A DNA stretch of 17,652 nt, taken from assembly GCA_964484515.1 (NCBI GenBank), contig CAZAGT010000068.1, positions 1 to 17,652 of the forward strand. The letters are read 5' to 3'. Positions 13,939 through 17,652 of the stretch are shown piece after piece (positions within the stretch are counted from its first letter, which is position 1; each line of letters starts with the position of its first letter). Below the pieces are notes generated by a model. That model did no database searches and was not told where the DNA came from. It saw only the letters and a list, made by a program, of their open reading frames with translations. The position numbers were made by a program, and so were the translations under genes. This stretch comes from CAZAGT01 sp964484515. Its GTDB lineage: Bacteria > Desulfobacterota > DSM-4660 > Desulfatiglandales > HGW-15.

Positions 13939-15300
13939 ATGAAACAGGTGGATCGTACCGACAAAGAACATCCTCAGCGGCACGCGATTAAACCAGACAT
14001 TGTCGTCGAGGGTGGGCTACTACTCACGATGAAAGATGATGATGAACCCGTCGATGGGGCCACGCTCCTGATACAGGACGATCGCATCGTCGGCATTCAG
14101 GGCCCTGGGCGCGAAACCGAAAGCTTTCCCGGCGCAGAGATCATCGATGCACGAAACGGAATCATCATGCCTGGACTCGTCAATGCCCATGGTCACACGG
14201 CAATGACGCTCTTCCGCGGACTCGCTGATGACCTGCCTCTCCAAAGCTGGCTGTTCGATAAAATCTTTCCGGCGGAGGCAAGGCATTTGGACCCGGAAAC
14301 GGTTTACTGGGGAGCCCTCTTGGGCTGCTTGGAGATGGTCGCTGCCGGAACGACCACGGTCTCTGACGGGTATTTCTTTCAAGACGCTACCGTTCGGGCT
14401 GTTCTCCGCGCTGGGCTGCGAGCGTGCGTCGCGCAGGGAGTCATCGATTTTCCGGCCCCCGGCGTCAGTGATCCCAAGGACAACCTAAAGGTCGGCCGGG
14501 CATTCGTCGAAAGATGGATCGGCTCATCGGATCTCGTGACCCCGGGCCTCTTCTGTCACAGCCCTCTGACCTGCTCCGAGCAAACCCTCACGGCAGCCAT
14601 GCGAATTTCACACGAATATGAGCTGCCCCTGCAAATTCACCTTGCCGAGACCTTGGCGGAGGTCGAGGAGGTAATCGCCAAGACCGGCTGTCGGACCGTT
14701 CCCTACTTGGAGCGATTAGGGCTGCTGAGCGACAAGCTGATAGCCGTCCATGCCGTCCATCTCAGCCGGGAGGAGATAGACCTTCTCGTCCAAAAGGATG
14801 TGAGGGTTGTCCACGCACCTGAGAGCAACATGAAGTTGTCCTCGGGGGTGGCAGCGGTCGCGGAGATGACCGCCTTGGGGCTGGCCGTCGGTCTAGGCAC
14901 GGACGGGGCCGCCTCAAACAATAATCTTGATCTCTTCCAGGAGATGGACTCTGCGGCCAAATTGGCCAAAATCTCCACCCTCGACCCGGTCAGCTTGGAT
15001 GCCAAAACGGTCTTAAAGATGGCGACCTCATGGGGGGCCAAGGTCTTGGGACGTGAAAAGGATATCGGCACCCTCGAGGTCGGGAAGAAGGCGGATGTCA
15101 TCGTTGTAGATGCACGAAGCCCCCATATGTTACCGCTTTATAATCCGGCCTCTGCCCTCGTCTATTCGGCGAATGGAGCCGATGTGAAAGACGTAATTGT
15201 AAATGGTCGCATACTCATGAAGGAGAGATCTATTCTGACGCTCGATGCCGATGAAATTATGGGCAAGGTAAACGCTATTAGTCGGGAAATAGCCGGCTAA
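13939..15300 (+). CDS. Amidohydrolase, 5-methylthioadenosine/S-adenosylhomocysteine deaminase family
   Basis: 453-residue cytosolic TIM-barrel amidohydrolase of the TrzA/MtaD/ATZ group. Metal ligands: His84 and His86 in GLVNAHGHTAM, His234 in QIHLAETLAE with catalytic Glu237, His271 in VHAVHLS, and Asp322 in GLGTDGAASNNNLD. The RGLADDLPLQSWL segment and VVHAPESNMKLSSG are the landmarks of MTA/SAH deaminases, which convert S-adenosylhomocysteine, methylthioadenosine or adenosine to inosyl products; related guanine or chlorohydrolase activity cannot be excluded. The C-terminal DIGTLEVGKKADVIVVDARSP is the usual beta-sandwich closure. I use the ATG at 13939 because GGAGGG lies eight bases before it; a GTG three codons upstream falls on the ribosome site itself. 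A single gene, with no methionine-salvage partners in view. Confidence 0.85.
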   Translation: MKQVDRTDKEHPQRHAIKPDIVVEGGLLLTMKDDDEPVDGATLLIQDDRIVGIQGPGRETESFPGAEIIDARNGIIMPGLVNAHGHTAMTLFRGLADDLPLQSWLFDKIFPAEARHLDPETVYWGALLGCLEMVAAGTTTVSDGYFFQDATVRAVLRAGLRACVAQGVIDFPAPGVSDPKDNLKVGRAFVERWIGSSDLVTPGLFCHSPLTCSEQTLTAAMRISHEYELPLQIHLAETLAEVEEVIAKTGCRTVPYLERLGLLSDKLIAVHAVHLSREEIDLLVQKDVRVVHAPESNMKLSSGVAAVAEMTALGLAVGLGTDGAASNNNLDLFQEMDSAAKLAKISTLDPVSLDAKTVLKMATSWGAKVLGREKDIGTLEVGKKADVIVVDARSPHMLPLYNPASALVYSANGADVKDVIVNGRILMKERSILTLDADEIMGKVNAISREIAG

Positions 15301-15491
15301 GGCGCATCTGAACCCTATCAACGAATCTCAGTAAATCTAACGCGTGCGAACTTTGAAATATTTCAGCAGACTCAGGAAAGCATCAAACCGCAGAGGCGAA
15401 AAGGATAACCGTCATCAAAAGGGTTGCCTTGCCCCCTGTTACATGCTATTGGTGCGCCTGCACTGTTGGTTTTCACGAGATCGAAAAAGGC

Positions 15492-15542
15492 CATCGGCTT
15501 GCAATCTGTCCCCCAATTGAGGATCGAGTAGGCGAGCCGATG
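15492..15542 (+). other. Stem-loop immediately upstream of the M23 peptidase gene
   Basis: CATCGGCT (15492-15499) pairs exactly with AGCCGATG (15535-15542); the stem extends by a G-T wobble and GC/GC to 11 pairs, enclosing a 29-base loop. It ends about 20 bases before the peptidase ATG, which has no good ribosome site, so it could influence translation. There is no T-tract, so it is not a typical terminator for the upstream gene. The rest of the 262-bp gap (15301-15562) shows nothing I can name. Confidence 0.45.
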
Positions 15543-15562
15543 TACATTTCAGAAAAAGACGA

Positions 15563-16939
15563 ATGCTTATCCCCCTTAAAAAATTCCTCCTTCTCATCAT
15601 CCTTCCTCTCATCATTCTGCTCGTCGCTTTAAGCTGGTTCCTGACCATCGTTTTTGAGGGCGAAACGCCGACCATCGATCTGGACCCGCTTCCCCTTTAT
15701 CTATCAGAAAACACGACGGGCAGTGTTCACATCGTCGACCGCAAACGGGGCCTCAAGAGACTAAAGGTGATTCTCAGCCAGGAAGGCCGGGAGATCACGA
15801 TCCTCGACAAGAAGTTCCCTTTCAAGGGCCTATTCAATCGTCAGGGTTTCCACGAATATACGGCCGAGTTCGCTATCGACCCCTCGCAACTTGATTTGTC
15901 ACAGGGTCGAGTGGATCTGCATGTGCATGTCTGGGACTTTTCGAGAAAAGGCGGCGGTGACGGAAACCATGCGGTGGCCCATCGTAAGATGATCATTGAT
16001 ACGATCGCACCGGCCATCCGAGCCATTAGCCGGATGCACAACGTCAACCTGGGAGGCGCCGGGCTGATCATCTATCAGGCCTCATCGGACACGAAGGAGA
16101 GCGGCGTCTTCGTAGATGATCTCTTTTTCCCTGGTTTTGCGATTGACGGCGTCTCCATGAAAGGCATCCATCACTGCTATTTTGCCTTGCCCTACAACAC
16201 GGGCTCAAACCCAAACATCTACCTGTGGGCCAAGGATAGGGCCGAAAACGAATCTAAAACGACCTTTTACTACCACCTTCGTAAGCGCAAGTTCCGTAAC
16301 GAAAGGATCAAAATCACCGACAGGTTCTTGAAACGTGTTCTGCCCTACTTCTCATACGTCCCGGAGGAGCCCGGTGAGAGCGAGATCCAGCGATACCTTA
16401 GGATCAACAAACAAATAAGAGAGGAAAATCATCGTACCCTTCTTGAAATGGCGAAGAACACGGATGCGAAACGCCTCTGGGAAGGTCCCTGGCTGCGGCT
16501 CAAGAATTCGGCGACGATGGCCAGGTTTGGAGATCATCGGACCTACGTCTACCACGGCGAAACCGTAGATGAGCAATTCCACCTCGGTGTCGACCTAGCC
16601 TCTCTGGCGAACTCCCCGGTCCCGGCCGGAAACAACGGCCGAGTGGTCTTTGCGGACAGGCTTGGCATCTACGGTATCTCCGTCGTGCTGGACCACGGCC
16701 AAAGTATCTTTTCCCTCTATGGACACCTCAGTCAGGCGGCAGTCAAGGTGGGCCAGGACGTACAAAAGGGCGATCTTATCGGTTACACGGGCCAAACCGG
16801 TCTTGCCGGAGGGGATCACCTCCACTTTTCCATGCTCGTAAACGGCGTCTTCGTGAATCCAATCGAGTGGTGGGATGCCCACTGGATTCAAGACAATATC
16901 ACCAGAAAGATAGCCCTCTTGGAGGGGAGTACGTCCTGA
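15563..16939 (+). CDS. Membrane-anchored M23 (LytM-type) peptidoglycan endopeptidase
   Basis: 458 residues. An N-terminal hydrophobic anchor (about 7-30, FLLLIILPLIILLVALSWFLTIV) implies export with the rest in the periplasm. A large domain of about 300 residues follows, apparently beta-rich (IDLDPLPLYLSENTTGSVHIVD onward), and is not a motif family I recognise. The C-terminal M23 domain has FHLGVDLAS (His340, Asp344), SLYGHLS (His388) and DHLHFSM (His419, His421), the complete zinc and catalytic set, so it should be an active peptidoglycan crosslink hydrolase rather than a degenerate EnvC/NlpD-type activator. The start ATG has a poor ribosome site (only AGAAAAAG) and follows the stem-loop at 15492-15542. 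It is a single-gene unit, convergent with the small membrane protein gene. Confidence 0.85.
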   Translation: MLIPLKKFLLLIILPLIILLVALSWFLTIVFEGETPTIDLDPLPLYLSENTTGSVHIVDRKRGLKRLKVILSQEGREITILDKKFPFKGLFNRQGFHEYTAEFAIDPSQLDLSQGRVDLHVHVWDFSRKGGGDGNHAVAHRKMIIDTIAPAIRAISRMHNVNLGGAGLIIYQASSDTKESGVFVDDLFFPGFAIDGVSMKGIHHCYFALPYNTGSNPNIYLWAKDRAENESKTTFYYHLRKRKFRNERIKITDRFLKRVLPYFSYVPEEPGESEIQRYLRINKQIREENHRTLLEMAKNTDAKRLWEGPWLRLKNSATMARFGDHRTYVYHGETVDEQFHLGVDLASLANSPVPAGNNGRVVFADRLGIYGISVVLDHGQSIFSLYGHLSQAAVKVGQDVQKGDLIGYTGQTGLAGGDHLHFSMLVNGVFVNPIEWWDAHWIQDNITRKIALLEGSTS

Positions 16940-17023
16940 TACAGACCTGCGGTCAGATCCTCGTCCTTTCTCCGCCCCTTATAAGATGATCTCTTGCGCC
17001 GCGCGGCCTTAGCCTGCCGCTTT

Positions 17024-17320
17024 TCACTTTCCAACCTTGCGGTATCCCCTTACCACCCAGTAAATACCCCACGACGCTAGGACCGGGCCAATGCCGAAGT
17101 ACAGAAACCGAAGCCAGCTCCCTTCCCACGGCTCGAGGAACGCGGCCATCAACGCCGCCCAACAGAGGGAGGCCACGATGGCCAGGCGCAACCGCCCCGC
17201 CAAGGGCATCGGTGAACCCTCTGTTCGACTGCCGGATCCCGCGCTCCTCAGCTTAGGCAAGTAGACGACGATCACGATGACCAAGACCACTAGCAGTATT
17301 TCTTGAATCCCAGAACCCAT
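17024..17320 (-). CDS. Small membrane protein with a TatA-like N-terminus
   Basis: 98 residues, three hydrophobic segments: roughly 6-21, 44-61 and 68-91. The opening MGSGIQEILLVVLVIVIVVYLPKLRS resembles the TatA/B N-terminus ('g.g..ElllilvivlllfgpkkLpel'), but instead of the amphipathic helix there are two more membrane segments, so it is not a normal Tat subunit. Function is unknown. The ribosome site is weak and no clear promoter is seen; the frame itself, its hydrophobic pattern and the compact position next to M23 support it being a real gene. An overlapping frame on the same strand (16953-17162) looks spurious. Confidence 0.55.
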   Translation of the reverse strand: MGSGIQEILLVVLVIVIVVYLPKLRSAGSGSRTEGSPMPLAGRLRLAIVASLCWAALMAAFLEPWEGSWLRFLYFGIGPVLASWGIYWVVRGYRKVGK

Positions 17321-17652
17321 GTGCCCGGAGCCCCTATCGTGGATTGAGGTGGTACTCAGGGCCCTCAGCCATCGCGGGACGATCGGTTACGCCATAAGGG
17401 CGACCGGAGGAAGGGGCCATACAAAGAAATGTAATCTGAATGGCAGTCATCTCATATCTTCAGCCGACGACAACGCGCAGTGCCCGTTTCCGTGGTCCTC
17501 TTTTCCCTTTTAAGGAGAGGAAATTCAATCCGGAAGCATGATTTGGGGTTATAGCTAGCACAATTCGGGGGCCCGGGCAAGGCTCGGCCGGATTGGTTTC
17601 AAGCCGACGTATTTCATGCTATCATCAGCACGACGCAGTACTCCTCTGAAAC
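17321..17652. other. Gene-free right end of the window
   Basis: About 330 bp with no convincing coding sequence on either strand. A 64-codon frame starting at 17319 has poor composition and no ribosome site. AAGGAGAGG occurs at about 17512-17520, but the nearest ATG (17538) gives only a six-codon peptide. The stretch contains G+C-rich blocks (GGGGGCCCGGGC near 17570) and, near its end, the extended -10 promoter listed separately, which presumably serves a gene outside the window. Confidence 0.5.
17597..17625 (+). promoter_or_regulatory. Extended -10 promoter pointing out of the window
   Basis: TGCTATCAT: TATCAT at 17620-17625 matches five of six -10 positions and is preceded by TG in the extended -10 position (17617-17618). 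The -35 at 17-base spacing, TTTCAA (17597-17602), is weak, as is usual for extended -10 promoters. Confidence 0.4.

Noticed and set aside
15335..15430. Possible cyclic-di-GMP riboswitch in the leader of the M23 gene
   Set aside because: Stretches such as AAACCGCAGAGG recalled the GEMM core, but the required paired helices and tetraloop/receptor pattern could not be laid out.
1..17652. CRISPR array, defence island, prophage or toxin-antitoxin module
   Set aside because: No regularly spaced direct repeats, no cas, nuclease/methylase, integrase or toxin-like genes were found; the gene content is metabolic and housekeeping.

Overview
The window holds about 17.7 kb of compact bacterial chromosome, G+C rich, with short operons on both strands and no rRNA or tRNA gene that I could find. 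A KdsB homologue (CMP-Kdo synthesis) points to a Gram-negative outer membrane. HflK/HflC, an FmdB-like zinc ribbon, a QueD-like enzyme, a COG2509 FAD protein and two kinds of dispersed palindromic repeat would fit a Desulfobacterota (delta-proteobacterial) or related environmental genome. That placement is an impression from gene style, not a measured result.

Region 1-2904 (minus strand): a PfkB-family sugar/nucleoside kinase, an Nramp-fold transporter that lacks the canonical metal-site motifs, and the first 83 codons of an enolase-superfamily (mandelate racemase-like) enzyme that runs off the left edge. Transporter and enolase-type enzyme look like a small catabolic operon. Region 2941-4434 (minus): a COG2509 FAD-dependent dehydrogenase with its own promoter and an intrinsic terminator. 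Region 4435-5298: about 860 bp without a convincing gene. It contains a 250-bp element bounded by 34-bp inverted repeats with a single mismatch, and a strong promoter carrying a 12-bp perfect palindrome ahead of the next gene.

Region 5299-9572 (plus): an NT5C-like HAD nucleotidase, then a run of two small zinc-ribbon proteins, a QueD-like 6-carboxytetrahydropterin synthase with a TTG start, kdsB and recJ. It ends in a hairpin-T-tract terminator that shares bases with a 126-bp nested palindrome. Region 9597-12174 (minus): an hflK-hflC-tandem ACT operon with overlapping genes and a clear sigma-70-type promoter. Region 12224-13244: a DUF721/DciA-like gene (plus) and a TrmN6-like tRNA methyltransferase (minus) that overlap tail to tail by 20 bp.

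Region 13245-13938 is a 690-bp gap; its right half is a composite of dispersed-repeat motifs. Region 13939-17320: an MTA/SAH deaminase-family amidohydrolase (plus), a membrane-anchored M23 endopeptidase (plus) preceded by a stem-loop, and a small membrane protein (minus). The last 330 bp have no gene but show an extended -10 promoter pointing out of the window.

Most of the window is housekeeping. I found no defence system, CRISPR array, prophage or biosynthetic cluster. The points worth a second look are the atypical Nramp/enolase pair, the inverted-repeat element, the coupled hflKC-ACT operon, and the operator-like palindromes.
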